Notes under the pieces: generated by a model | The model's input: only the letters and a program-made list of their open reading frames with translations | The model's database searches: none | What the model was told of the DNA's origin: nothing | Shown here: piece by piece, positions 52,338-60,159 of the stretch | How positions within the stretch are numbered: position 1 is the stretch's first letter | Layout: the number at the start of each line of letters is the position of its first letter | Position numbers and translations under genes: made by a program | Source: Ferruginibacter sp. | GTDB lineage: Bacteria; Bacteroidota; Bacteroidia; Chitinophagales; Chitinophagaceae | Reading direction: 5' to 3' | DNA: 64,000 bases | Assembly (NCBI GenBank): GCA_017983695.1 | Contig: JAGOAX010000003.1 | Coordinates: 310,001-374,000 of the forward strand

Positions 52338-53168
52338 TTATTTTAAATCCACAATTACATCATCGCCATTAAATCTTCCAAAAGCCACAGGTGTTTGTGC
52401 AGCTTTTGTAAAAGCCCTTACCCTGGTACGTACATAGCTGTACAATTCTTTTATGGTAATTTTCTTATCCTTATTCAAATCACCTTTACCTTTTAATCCT
52501 TCAATTAAATTAAATGCAAAATAACTTGCTTTTAATTCAGGTGATACAGCAGATGATTCACTTGCCCTGCTCGACATCATAATCACCAGGCTTTTCTGGT
52601 TCATCGATAATTTTTTTATGCTGTTGGCAAATACTTCTTTCCTGGCAGTGCTGTTTTCGTTTTTAATAATACTACCGCTGTGGCAGGCATCAGCAAAACA
52701 AAGTTTCATTGCTGCCTTACTGTTTTTAAAAGCTTCTTTAACTTCTTCATGCGTTAAAGCATTCTCCAGGTCCAGTTTGCCGTTGATCTCTCCTTTTACT
52801 TTCAGATCGTAGGTTGAAAAAGCACCTTCGGCACCATGCCCTGAAAAAAAGAAGATGACTTTATCTTTTTCAGTAGCCCTTGCAAAATATTCGGTAATAG
52901 CCGCTTTAATATTTGCCTTGGTGGCATCTGTATTTTTTAACAGTTTAATATTTTCGGCCGCGGTGTTGGCCCCGGTAGCAGAAGTTAAGTAACTGTACAT
53001 ACTGTCTGCATCATTCAGCGTAGTGGCCGGTAAATTCAAATTGGTTTGCTGATACTCTGAAATAGCTACTACAACAGCATATACTTTGCCCTGTGCTGTA
53101 AGTTTTTGTACTGCGGAAATACAAAAAACTAACAATAATATTTTTACAGCGGTCTTACTAAATACCAT
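52338..53168 (-). CDS. Exported caspase-like protease (peptidase C14)
   Basis: About 276 residues from MVFSKTAVKILLLVFCISA (53168), a signal peptide; the in-frame ATG 15 codons upstream would break it. The caspase fold shows VYAVVVAISEYQ, the catalytic His in FFFSGHGAEG and the catalytic Cys in LCFADACHSGS. A C-terminal DLNKDKKITIKELYSYV matches an EF-hand loop. Export implies action in the periplasm or outside. It is convergent to and 4 bp from the phosphatase gene, so a functional link to the kinase cluster is plausible but not proven. Confidence 0.9.
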   Translation of the reverse strand: MVFSKTAVKILLLVFCISAVQKLTAQGKVYAVVVAISEYQQTNLNLPATTLNDADSMYSYLTSATGANTAAENIKLLKNTDATKANIKAAITEYFARATEKDKVIFFFSGHGAEGAFSTYDLKVKGEINGKLDLENALTHEEVKEAFKNSKAAMKLCFADACHSGSIIKNENSTARKEVFANSIKKLSMNQKSLVIMMSSRASESSAVSPELKASYFAFNLIEGLKGKGDLNKDKKITIKELYSYVRTRVRAFTKAAQTPVAFGRFNGDDVIVDLK

Positions 53169-53237
53169 AATCAGCGTTTTAATGTAAATTATGAAAGAAT
53201 AACAACACACCACTACCCTGGGGAAGGTATTTTATAA

Positions 53238-54752
53238 TTATACAGTAATACCTAATTCCTTTGCCTTATCCAGCATAAATGAAAATGCAGCATCGTATTC
53301 GTTTGGTATAATACCATCAAGTATGGCATCTCTTATGGCGTTTTTTATATCGCCTACTTTGCGGCAGGGCTGCAGGTTAAAAGTTTGCATTATTATTTCG
53401 CCGGTAATAGGCGGTTGCCAGTTACGCAAATGATCTTTTTCTTCTACTTCGGCGCAACGCTTACGCACCATTTCAAAATTTTCTAAAAAGCGTTTTACTT
53501 TATGTTTGTTTTTAGAAGTGATATCTGCTGCACATAAAGTCATCAGGGCATCAAAATCTTCGCCGGCATCAAACAATAATCTCCTGATGGCACTGTCGGT
53601 AATATTTTCTTTAGTAAGGCTGATAGGCCGCAAATGCAGTTCTACCATCTTACGCACAAATTTCATTTTTTCGTTTTGTGGTAGCTTTAGCTTAGTAAAG
53701 ATTTTAGGTACCATTCTTCCGCCAACAACTTCATGCCCATGAAAGGTCCAGCCATGACCGTCTTCAAACTTTTTTGTTGCCGGCTTGGCAATATCGTGCA
53801 ATACAGCAGCCCAGCGCAACCAGATATCGTTGGTATTGGGTGCAATATTATCTACTACCTGCAGTGTATGATAAAAATTATCCTTGTGCCCCATACCATC
53901 AATATATTCTGCCCCGGCCAAATCCACCATTTGCGGAAAAATTATTTTCAACAACCCGGTTTTATACAACAGGTCGAAACCAATTGATGGTTTTACCGTC
54001 ATCAATATCTTATTGAGTTCATCGGCAACTCTTTCGCCACTTACAATTTTTATCCGCTCTGCATTTTCAGCAATGGCAGTTAAAGCTTTTTCTTCAATAG
54101 TAAAATTAAGTTGTGCGGCAAAACGTATGGCCCTCATCATGCGTAAGGGATCATCACTAAAAGTTATACCCGGTGCCAGCGGCGTTTTAAGTATTTTTAA
54201 TTCAATATCACTAATGCCATCAAACGGATCAACCAATGCACCATAATCTGCTGCATTTAAACTTATAGCCATGGCATTAATGGTAAAGTCGCGGCGGTTT
54301 TGGTCATCTTCCAAACTCCCGGTTTCAACCGCAGGTTTACGGCTGCTGAAATCGTAGCTTTCTTTCCGGGCTCCTACAAACTCAATATCCAAAGCCCCCT
54401 CTATCTCCCCCGGCAGGGGAGGAAATGGAGAAGATTGCTGCGAAATATTTTTGCTTGTACTAGTATTGGCTGTTTCAAGAATATCAAGAGATGATAATCT
54501 TATTTTAATTTGTGCTGTTCCAAAATTTTTAAAGAAATGTACTTCTGGTTTGGGATCAAATTGTTGTGCTACTGCTGCGGCCAATGCAATGCCATCTCCA
54601 ACACAAACAATATCCATGTCTTTAGTAGGTCGACCTAAAATTTTATCCCTCACAAAACCACCAATTAAATAACAGGGTACCTCCAGTTTTTGAGCTGCGG
54701 CAGCAATTTTTTTTAAAATACCAAGTTCTGTATCGGAGCATTTAATGTACAT
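53238..54752 (-). CDS. cca: CCA tRNA nucleotidyltransferase with HD domain, carrying a repeat-encoded insert
   Basis: About 504 residues from MYIKCSDTELGILKK (54752). The nucleotidyltransferase core has LIGGFVRDKILGRPTKDMDIV with the metal-binding DxD, GARKESYDFSSRKP, RRDFTINAMAISL and DPLRMMRAIRFAAQL. An HD phosphohydrolase-like domain follows (WAAVLHDIAKP). Members normally go straight from the FGTA strand to LDIEFVGARKES; here about 30 residues are inserted (about 94-122), including SPFPPLPGEIEGA, the translation of a GC-rich repeat at 54391-54430. The enzyme adds or repairs the CCA end of tRNAs; the insert is presumably tolerated in a surface loop. Confidence 0.94.
   Translation of the reverse strand: MYIKCSDTELGILKKIAAAAQKLEVPCYLIGGFVRDKILGRPTKDMDIVCVGDGIALAAAVAQQFDPKPEVHFFKNFGTAQIKIRLSSLDILETANTSTSKNISQQSSPFPPLPGEIEGALDIEFVGARKESYDFSSRKPAVETGSLEDDQNRRDFTINAMAISLNAADYGALVDPFDGISDIELKILKTPLAPGITFSDDPLRMMRAIRFAAQLNFTIEEKALTAIAENAERIKIVSGERVADELNKILMTVKPSIGFDLLYKTGLLKIIFPQMVDLAGAEYIDGMGHKDNFYHTLQVVDNIAPNTNDIWLRWAAVLHDIAKPATKKFEDGHGWTFHGHEVVGGRMVPKIFTKLKLPQNEKMKFVRKMVELHLRPISLTKENITDSAIRRLLFDAGEDFDALMTLCAADITSKNKHKVKRFLENFEMVRKRCAEVEEKDHLRNWQPPITGEIIMQTFNLQPCRKVGDIKNAIRDAILDGIIPNEYDAAFSFMLDKAKELGITV
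54391..54430 (+). repeat. GC-rich repeat unit inside cca
   Basis: AAAGCCCCCTCTATCTCCCC continues CGGCAGGGGAGGAAATGGAG, a divergent palindromic unit of the same general type as those in the trp locus. It is in frame with cca and encodes part of a roughly 30-residue insertion. Confidence 0.6.
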
Positions 54753-54778
54753 GGATTGCAAAGATAAACCCAATACAA

Positions 54779-54943
54779 CCCCAAACCCCTGAAGGGGCTT
54801 ACGAAGAGTAAAATAATTTTAAAGTACTTATCAATTATTGAAATCTAATCAGAGTATAACAATGTTTATCTATTTTGATAAAAGAATAAGGTAACTGTCT
54901 AAGTTCCCCTTTTCCGCAGGATGCTGCGCAAGGGGACAGGGGC
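54779..54943 (+). repeat. Inverted pair of palindromic units between cca and lon
   Basis: The left unit (54779-54801) has CCCCAAACCCCTGAAGGGG then CTTA. The right unit (54891-54943), inverted, has GTAACTGTCTAAGTTCCCC and GGGGACAGGGGC, but its palindrome centre is enlarged by a nested hairpin CGCAGGATGCTGCG. The AGTTCCCC flank matches those at 19360 and 21610 (AACTTAGATTGTTAC, reversed). Confidence 0.75.
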
Positions 54944-55033
54944 TTGGCATCAATCTTGCCCATATACACATCCGCACAAAAAAACAGGTTTTACCTATGC
55001 GGTTTGACATTTTGACTTTATATTTAATTAATT

Positions 55034-57433
55034 ATGGATAAGAAATATTATTTGCAGGGACCCGAAGATGAAATGGAGTTTATGCCAATCATTCCTTTAA
55101 ACGAAGAAGAAGAGGCGGATACAGACCAGCAGCCAATTCCAACTGAATTACCCATCTTGCCATTACGCAATACAGTACTGTTTCCCGGCGTGGTTATACC
55201 GATTACCGTTGGTAGAGATAAGAGCATTAAAGCCGTAAATGATGCCCATAAGGCTGACAAATTGATAGGCGTAGTGGCGCAAAAAGACAGTAATGTGGAA
55301 GAACCGGCCGTAAGCGATCTGGAAGATATTGGAACAGTAGCAAAAATTGTTAAGCTGATAAAGATGCCCGATGGCGGTACAACCATTATCATACAAGGGC
55401 GTAAAAGATTTAAAATTGAAGAAATAACAACAGACGACCCTTACTTTAAAGCCAAAATAAAAGTATTACCGGAAGAAAGTTTAAAAGGCGATGCTGATTT
55501 TGAAGCCATGGTAGGAAGTATTAAGGATCTGGCGGGGCAAATTGTTGGCCTCTCTCCCAACCTGCCCAGCGAAGCTGCCATTATTTTAAAGAATATTGAG
55601 AACCCATCTTTTTTAATTCATTTTGTAAGCAGCAACTTAAACAGCGATATAAAAGAAAAACAACGCCTGCTTGAAATAAGTAACATTAAGGCAAGGGCTG
55701 AGTTATTGATGAACCTGATGCAGACTGAATTGCAGTATGCCGAATTAAAAAATAAAGTAACCAACAAAACAAGAAACGAATTAGATAAACAACAGCGTGA
55801 ATATTTTTTGCAACAGCAAATGAAAGCCATTAAAGAAGAATTAGGTGGCGATAATGTGGCAGAAGTAAAAGAGATGCAGAAAAAAGCTGAAACAAAAAAA
55901 TGGCCGGCAGTTGCAAAAGACCTGTTCACTAAAGGGATTGAAAAGCTGGAACGCATGCATCCTTCCACCCCTGATTACTCGGTTACCTACAATCACCTTG
56001 ACCTGATGCTGGACCTACCCTGGAATGAATACACCGAGGATCAGTATGATTTAAAAAAATCTAAAAAGATTCTTGATCATGATCACTACGGCATGCAAAA
56101 AATAAAAGAGCGTATTTTAGAATACCTGGCCGTATTGAAATTAAAAGGCGATATGAAATCGCCGATACTTTGTTTTTTAGGCCCTCCCGGTATTGGTAAA
56201 ACCAGTTTGGGAAAAAGTATAGCAGCAGCCATCAACAGAAAATATGTAAGGGTAAGTTTAGGTGGTGTGCATGACGAAAGTGAAATACGTGGCCACCGCA
56301 AAACTTATATTGGTGCCATGCCCGGAAGAATTGTTCAGTCTATCCGTAAAATAAAATCAAGTAACCCGGTAATGATACTTGATGAAATTGATAAAGTGGG
56401 CAGCACCGCACATGGCGATCCATCATCTGCATTGCTGGAAGTACTGGACCCGGAACAGAACAATACTTTTTACGATAATTATTTAGAGTGTGAATACGAT
56501 TTGAGCAAAGTATTATTTATTGCAACGGCTAATAACATCAGCAATATACAACCGGCATTAAGAGACCGCTTGGAAATAATTGACCTGAGTGGTTATGCTG
56601 TTGAAGAAAAAATTGAAATTGCCAAACGGCATTTAATGCCCAAGCAAAAAGATATGCACGGGCTTACAGCAGGCAGTTTTAAATTAAGTGATACAGTTTT
56701 ACAAAAAATTATTGAAGACTATACCCGTGAAAGCGGCGTACGTGAATTAGACCGGCAGCTGGCAAGCCTGATGCGTTACCAGGCTAAAGAATTGGTGATA
56801 AAAGGAAAATTAAAAGCCACCATTACCAATAACGATGTAGAAAAGATTTTAGGTAAGCCAAGATACAGTAACGACCTGTACAAGATTGCCAATATGCCCG
56901 GTGTAGCTGTTGGCCTGGCATGGACCTATGTTGGCGGCGATATTCTTTTTATTGAAACACAGCTAAGTGAAGGTAAAGGCGAATTAAAACTTACCGGCAA
57001 CCTGGGTAATGTAATGAAGGAAAGTGCCAGCACTGCATTTACCTATCTTGAGGCCAATTGTAAAAAAGTGAGTATCGACCCGGAAATGTTTCAAAAGAAG
57101 GACATACATATTCATGTGCCGGAAGGTGCTGTGCCTAAAGACGGGCCAAGTGCTGGTATAACAATGCTTTCGGCATTGGCCAGTGCATTTACAGGCCGCA
57201 AAATAAAACCATATTTAGCCATGACGGGGGAAATAACACTGCGTGGACAGGTATTGCCTGTTGGAGGCATAAAAGAAAAAGTACTGGCAGCAAAACGTGC
57301 CGGTTTAAAGGAAATAATCATGTGCTGGCAAAATGAAAAAGATGTGGAAGAAATCAATAGCCAGTATATAAAAGGTATTAAGTTTCATTATGTAAAAACA
57401 ATGCAGCAGGTGCTTGACCTTGCATTGGTATAA
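55034..57433 (+). CDS. lon: ATP-dependent protease Lon
   Basis: A 799-residue Lon (LonA) protease. The N-terminal substrate-binding domain (ELPILPLRNTVLFPGVVIPI at the start) is followed by a coiled region (NKTRNELDKQQREYFLQQQMKAIKEELGG), the AAA+ module with GPPGIGKTSLGKSIA and Walker B MILDEIDKV, and the C-terminal protease domain with the catalytic Ser in KDGPSAG and Lys in GGIKEKVLAAKRAG. It removes misfolded and regulatory proteins in the cytosol. It is a single gene with a terminator about 130 bp downstream. Confidence 0.97.
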   Translation: MDKKYYLQGPEDEMEFMPIIPLNEEEEADTDQQPIPTELPILPLRNTVLFPGVVIPITVGRDKSIKAVNDAHKADKLIGVVAQKDSNVEEPAVSDLEDIGTVAKIVKLIKMPDGGTTIIIQGRKRFKIEEITTDDPYFKAKIKVLPEESLKGDADFEAMVGSIKDLAGQIVGLSPNLPSEAAIILKNIENPSFLIHFVSSNLNSDIKEKQRLLEISNIKARAELLMNLMQTELQYAELKNKVTNKTRNELDKQQREYFLQQQMKAIKEELGGDNVAEVKEMQKKAETKKWPAVAKDLFTKGIEKLERMHPSTPDYSVTYNHLDLMLDLPWNEYTEDQYDLKKSKKILDHDHYGMQKIKERILEYLAVLKLKGDMKSPILCFLGPPGIGKTSLGKSIAAAINRKYVRVSLGGVHDESEIRGHRKTYIGAMPGRIVQSIRKIKSSNPVMILDEIDKVGSTAHGDPSSALLEVLDPEQNNTFYDNYLECEYDLSKVLFIATANNISNIQPALRDRLEIIDLSGYAVEEKIEIAKRHLMPKQKDMHGLTAGSFKLSDTVLQKIIEDYTRESGVRELDRQLASLMRYQAKELVIKGKLKATITNNDVEKILGKPRYSNDLYKIANMPGVAVGLAWTYVGGDILFIETQLSEGKGELKLTGNLGNVMKESASTAFTYLEANCKKVSIDPEMFQKKDIHIHVPEGAVPKDGPSAGITMLSALASAFTGRKIKPYLAMTGEITLRGQVLPVGGIKEKVLAAKRAGLKEIIMCWQNEKDVEEINSQYIKGIKFHYVKTMQQVLDLALV

Positions 57434-57562
57434 CGTTTATCATCTTTAAAAACCTTTTAACATAATTTTTTAATAACCGGGCAACCAGAGCAAACAAAAC
57501 TGCGTATATATTGTTGTTTAGTTAATCAACAGTTTTCATGTTGGTTGTTTTAAGGGTTAAAG

Positions 57563-57595
57563 AAATTCCCTCCTGTTCTCAGGAGGGAATTTTTA
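57563..57595 (+). terminator. Intrinsic terminator downstream of lon
   Basis: AAATTCCCTCCT (57563-57574) and AGGAGGGAATTT (57581-57592) form a 12-bp stem with a 6-base loop, followed by TTA and more T residues. The rest of the 286-bp gap between lon and the next gene shows nothing else recognisable. Confidence 0.82.
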
Positions 57596-57719
57596 TTTGA
57601 GCAGTATATACTAAAACTCCTGTTTATACTTTATATAGTTGGGAGCTTAAAAAGTTAATCACCACTGTGGAAAATTTTAACTTCGCTATTCTGTTTCATT
57701 TTACGAATTTCAATTATCA

Positions 57720-58589
57720 ATGAAGGAGAACAAAGAAATATCGGCCCTGCTACATTTAATGGATGACCCTGATGAATATGTTTACAATACGGTAAGCGAT
57801 AAGATCATTTCATTTGGCAAAGACATTATACCCAACCTGGAGCACCTTTGGGAAAACACCACCAACGAAGAACTGCAGGAAAGAATTGAACTGCTCATTC
57901 ATAAACTGCACTTTCGTGACCTTACCGAAGATTTTACCAACTGGGCTGCCGGCGATGCCGATCTGTTGCAAGGCGCTTTGCTGGTGGCAAGGTATCATTA
58001 CCCCGAGCTGAACAACAATACCGTTTACCAGGAAATTGAAAAGTTGAGGCGCAATATATGGCTGGAGCTGAACAATTATCTTACCCCATTGGAACAGGTA
58101 AATGTGATCACCAGTATTATCTATAATTATTCCAAACAGGTTGGTGTTGAGTTTGCGTATAACAATCCCGATGATTATTTGCTTAACAAAGCCCTGGAAA
58201 GTAAAAAAGGCAATGCCATAAGTAACGGCATTATTTACCTGGTACTTTGTGAGTTGCTGGATGTACCTGTAAAAGCCATTAATATACCACGCCAGTTTAT
58301 ATTGGGTTATTTTGATGTGCAGTATGATATGCTTAATCCTGTTGGGCACTCCTCTGAAAAAATAAATTTTTATATTGATCCTTTAAATGGCCAGATGTAC
58401 AGCCATAAAGATGTAGAGAATTATTTTAAGCGGATTTCTGTACCGCCTACCACATCTTACTTCAGGCAGATGAGCAATAAAAAAATTATACAGTTTTTAC
58501 TGGAAGAATTAAGCAAATGTTTTGATAACGAAAACAACCGCTATAAAATGAATGAATTACTTTCGTTAGCAAATTTACTGGACACATGA
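57720..58589 (+). CDS. Transglutaminase-like (SirB1/Transglut_core2) family protein
   Basis: A 289-residue cytosolic protein. An N-terminal helical, HEAT-like part (residues 1-75) is followed by the Transglut_core2 region: LQGALLVARYHYPELN, EIEKLRRNIW, NYYLTPLEQVN-type spacing, and ISNGIIYLVLCELLDVPVKAINIPRQFILGY. The usual catalytic Cys of transglutaminases, in the KGNAISNGIIYL segment, appears replaced by Ser-Asn, so activity is doubtful. Function unknown; relatives lie near prfA/hemK in other bacteria. Its stop overlaps the DUF952 start by 4 bp (ATGA). Confidence 0.82.
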   Translation: MKENKEISALLHLMDDPDEYVYNTVSDKIISFGKDIIPNLEHLWENTTNEELQERIELLIHKLHFRDLTEDFTNWAAGDADLLQGALLVARYHYPELNNNTVYQEIEKLRRNIWLELNNYLTPLEQVNVITSIIYNYSKQVGVEFAYNNPDDYLLNKALESKKGNAISNGIIYLVLCELLDVPVKAINIPRQFILGYFDVQYDMLNPVGHSSEKINFYIDPLNGQMYSHKDVENYFKRISVPPTTSYFRQMSNKKIIQFLLEELSKCFDNENNRYKMNELLSLANLLDT

Positions 58590-58885
58590 TATATCATATA
58601 GCAAAACAAACCGATTGGCAAAATGCATTGCAAAAAGGCTACTACGAACCTCCTGCTTTTGCAAGCGAAGGTTTTATACATGCCTGTAAAGAAGCACAGG
58701 TAAAAACTGTTTTTGAAAGATATTTTGAAAATGAAACCGGACTGGTAGTACTGCATATCGACGAACGCTTTCTAACTCCGCCACATACTTTTGTATTTGT
58801 AGCCGCATCAAACGATGAGTTTCCGCATATTTTCGGGCAATTAAATCTTGAGGCTGTAGTTGATACTACAATTATTGATGATTAA
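58586..58885 (+). CDS. DUF952 domain protein
   Basis: A 99-residue protein of the DUF952 family: IYHIAKQTDWQNALQKGYYEPPAFASEGFIHACKEAQV at the N-terminus, then LVVLHIDERFLTPP and FPHIFGQLNLEAVV. The fold is related to the ADP-ribosyltransferase-like superfamily by my recollection; no activity has been established. It is translationally coupled to the upstream transglutaminase-like gene and is 31 bp before the tRNA-binding protein gene. Confidence 0.9.
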   Translation: MIYHIAKQTDWQNALQKGYYEPPAFASEGFIHACKEAQVKTVFERYFENETGLVVLHIDERFLTPPHTFVFVAASNDEFPHIFGQLNLEAVVDTTIIDD

Positions 58886-58916
58886 GCCAGGCAATTGATC
58901 TATTAAAAGCATAACA

Positions 58917-59246
58917 ATGATTACATGGAATGATTTTGAAAAGATTGAAATGCTTGTGGGAACAATTATTGATGCAACAGACTTTGCCAATGCCAAAAAA
59001 CCTGCCTACCAGCTTACCATCGATTTTGGCGATGCCGGAATAAAAAGATCATCTGCACAAATAACCGCTTTATACCAAAAAGAAAATCTGATTGGCAAAC
59101 AGGTAATTGCTGTTGTAAATTTTCCTGTAAAACAAATTGCCAATTTTTTCAGTGAGTGCCTGGTACTGGGTGTTTACAACGAAAATAATGATGTGGTGCT
59201 GCTGCAACCTTCGCTGGCAGTAAAAAATGGCTGTAAAATTGGGTAA
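58917..59246 (+). CDS. tRNA-binding domain protein, CsaA-like
   Basis: A 109-residue single OB-fold protein of the EMAPII/tRNA-binding type. EMLVGTIIDATDFANAKKPAYQLTIDFGDAGIKRSSAQITALY and GKQVIAVVNFPVKQIANFFSECLVLG are conserved in CsaA, a small secretion-related chaperone, and in YgjH-type tRNA-binding proteins. The stop codon lies within the first bases of a large palindromic element. Confidence 0.92.
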   Translation: MITWNDFEKIEMLVGTIIDATDFANAKKPAYQLTIDFGDAGIKRSSAQITALYQKENLIGKQVIAVVNFPVKQIANFFSECLVLGVYNENNDVVLLQPSLAVKNGCKIG

Positions 59247-59403
59247 GGTTTCCAACCTTTAAAAGGTTGGAAGGGTGCATTTAAAATTGTCGCCTTTGCT
59301 TAAGGTTGCCAACCTTGGGAGAAGTATTTTTAATAATGAAATGAACTTATTAAAGGTTGGCAACCTTTGCGGCAATTTTAAATGCACCCGGTTGGAAACC
59401 TTA
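59244..59403. repeat. Nested palindromic element, about 160 bp
   Basis: The outer arms TAAGGTTTCCAACC (59244-59257) and GGTTGGAAACCTTA (59390-59403) match perfectly. Next inward, GGGTGCATTTAAAATTG (59273-59289) pairs with 59373-59389. Inner AAGGTTGCCAACCTT (59302-59316) and AAGGTTGGCAACCTT (59353-59367) are each palindromes as well. The whole could fold into one long stem or several small ones. Confidence 0.85.
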
Positions 59404-59435
59404 ATACAAAAAGAGCTAAATTTATAGTCCGCCAA

Positions 59436-59948
59436 ATGAATATCGAAATAGTATATTATCAATCTCCGGTAGGCGTGCTTGAAATACGCAGCACGGGTAA
59501 TGCTATTTCTGATGTGCTGTTTTTAAACTCCTGGAAAGGTACTAAGGTAAACGAAGCCGATCTTGTTTTTACCAAGCCCCAATCTTCTGCTATAAAAAAT
59601 TGCATTAAACAGTTAGATGAATACTTTAGTGGCAAACGGGTTGAATTTAAAATGGAAATAGCACAGGTCGGAACCGACTTTCAGCAGGGCGTATGGAAAG
59701 AGCTGATGAATATTCCTTACGGCAGAACGATCAGTTATTTAGAATTGAGTAAACGTATCGGCAATGTAAAAGCAATACGTGCAGTAGGTACTGCCAATGG
59801 CAATAACAGCATCTGCATTATTGTTCCCTGCCACAGGGTAATTGGCAGCAATGGCGACCTGGTTGGTTATGGTGGCGACTTGTGGCGAAAGAAATGGCTG
59901 CTGGAACATGAAGCAAAATATGCTTATGGTGTACAAACCTTATTTTAA
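59436..59948 (+). CDS. ogt: Methylated-DNA-[protein]-cysteine S-methyltransferase
   Basis: About 170 residues from MNIEIVYYQSPVGVLEI (59436). An in-frame ATG at 59382 lies in the palindromic element and would add 18 unrelated residues. The suicide cysteine is in IIVPCHRVIG, preceded by the helix-turn-helix FQQGVWKELMNIPYGRTISYLELSKRIG and followed by GDLVGYGGDLWRKKWLLEHE. It removes O6-alkyl groups from guanine in DNA, being consumed in the act. A stand-alone repair gene with no Ada-type regulator adjacent. Confidence 0.95.
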   Translation: MNIEIVYYQSPVGVLEIRSTGNAISDVLFLNSWKGTKVNEADLVFTKPQSSAIKNCIKQLDEYFSGKRVEFKMEIAQVGTDFQQGVWKELMNIPYGRTISYLELSKRIGNVKAIRAVGTANGNNSICIIVPCHRVIGSNGDLVGYGGDLWRKKWLLEHEAKYAYGVQTLF

Positions 59949-59977
59949 TTTTTCGGTAGTGTCTCAGTTTTAAAAGC

Positions 59978-60047
59978 TGTCAGGTTGAGCTTGTCGAAAC
60001 CGGTATACCTTTAGCTTTTAACCCGCCTTCGACAAGCTCAGGCTGAC
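59978..60047. repeat. Inverted repeat with TGAGCTTGTCGAA arms
   Basis: Left arm TGTCAGGTTGAGCTTGTCGA and right arm TTCGACAAGCTCAGGCTGACA pair over about 24 positions with four mismatches, around a 22-base centre. This arm sequence is one I recall as a dispersed repeat in many genomes of the phylum; only this copy is in the window. Confidence 0.7.
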
Positions 60048-60107
60048 AACTCTTAATTTCAAAGCTTCTCAAACGATACACTCCTATTTTACAAATACCA
60101 GTAAACA

Positions 60108-60138
60108 AAAATCCTCTTTGCATGGCAAAGAGGATTTT
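60108..60138. terminator. Bidirectional terminator between ogt and lepB
   Basis: AAAATCCTCTTTGC (60108-60121) and GCAAAGAGGATTTT (60125-60138) form a 14-bp stem with an ATG loop. T-runs follow on both strands. It is 21 bp from the lepB stop. Confidence 0.88.
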
Positions 60139-60159
60139 AATATTTTTAAATAAACATCA

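Noticed and set aside
47471..53168. Kinase-caspase cluster as a known anti-phage system (CBASS, gasdermin or type III CRISPR-caspase)
   Set aside because: No cyclase, gasdermin, Cas or TPR-CHAT gene is present, and the caspase-like protein is exported; only a signalling module can be claimed.
59244..59403. Repeated AAGGTTGCCAACCTT units as CRISPR repeats
   Set aside because: Only four units with unequal spacing and mirror symmetry; the structure is one nested palindrome.
59382..59435. ogt starting at 59382
   Set aside because: These 18 codons are translation of the palindromic element; family alignments begin near MNIEIVYYQSPVG at 59436.
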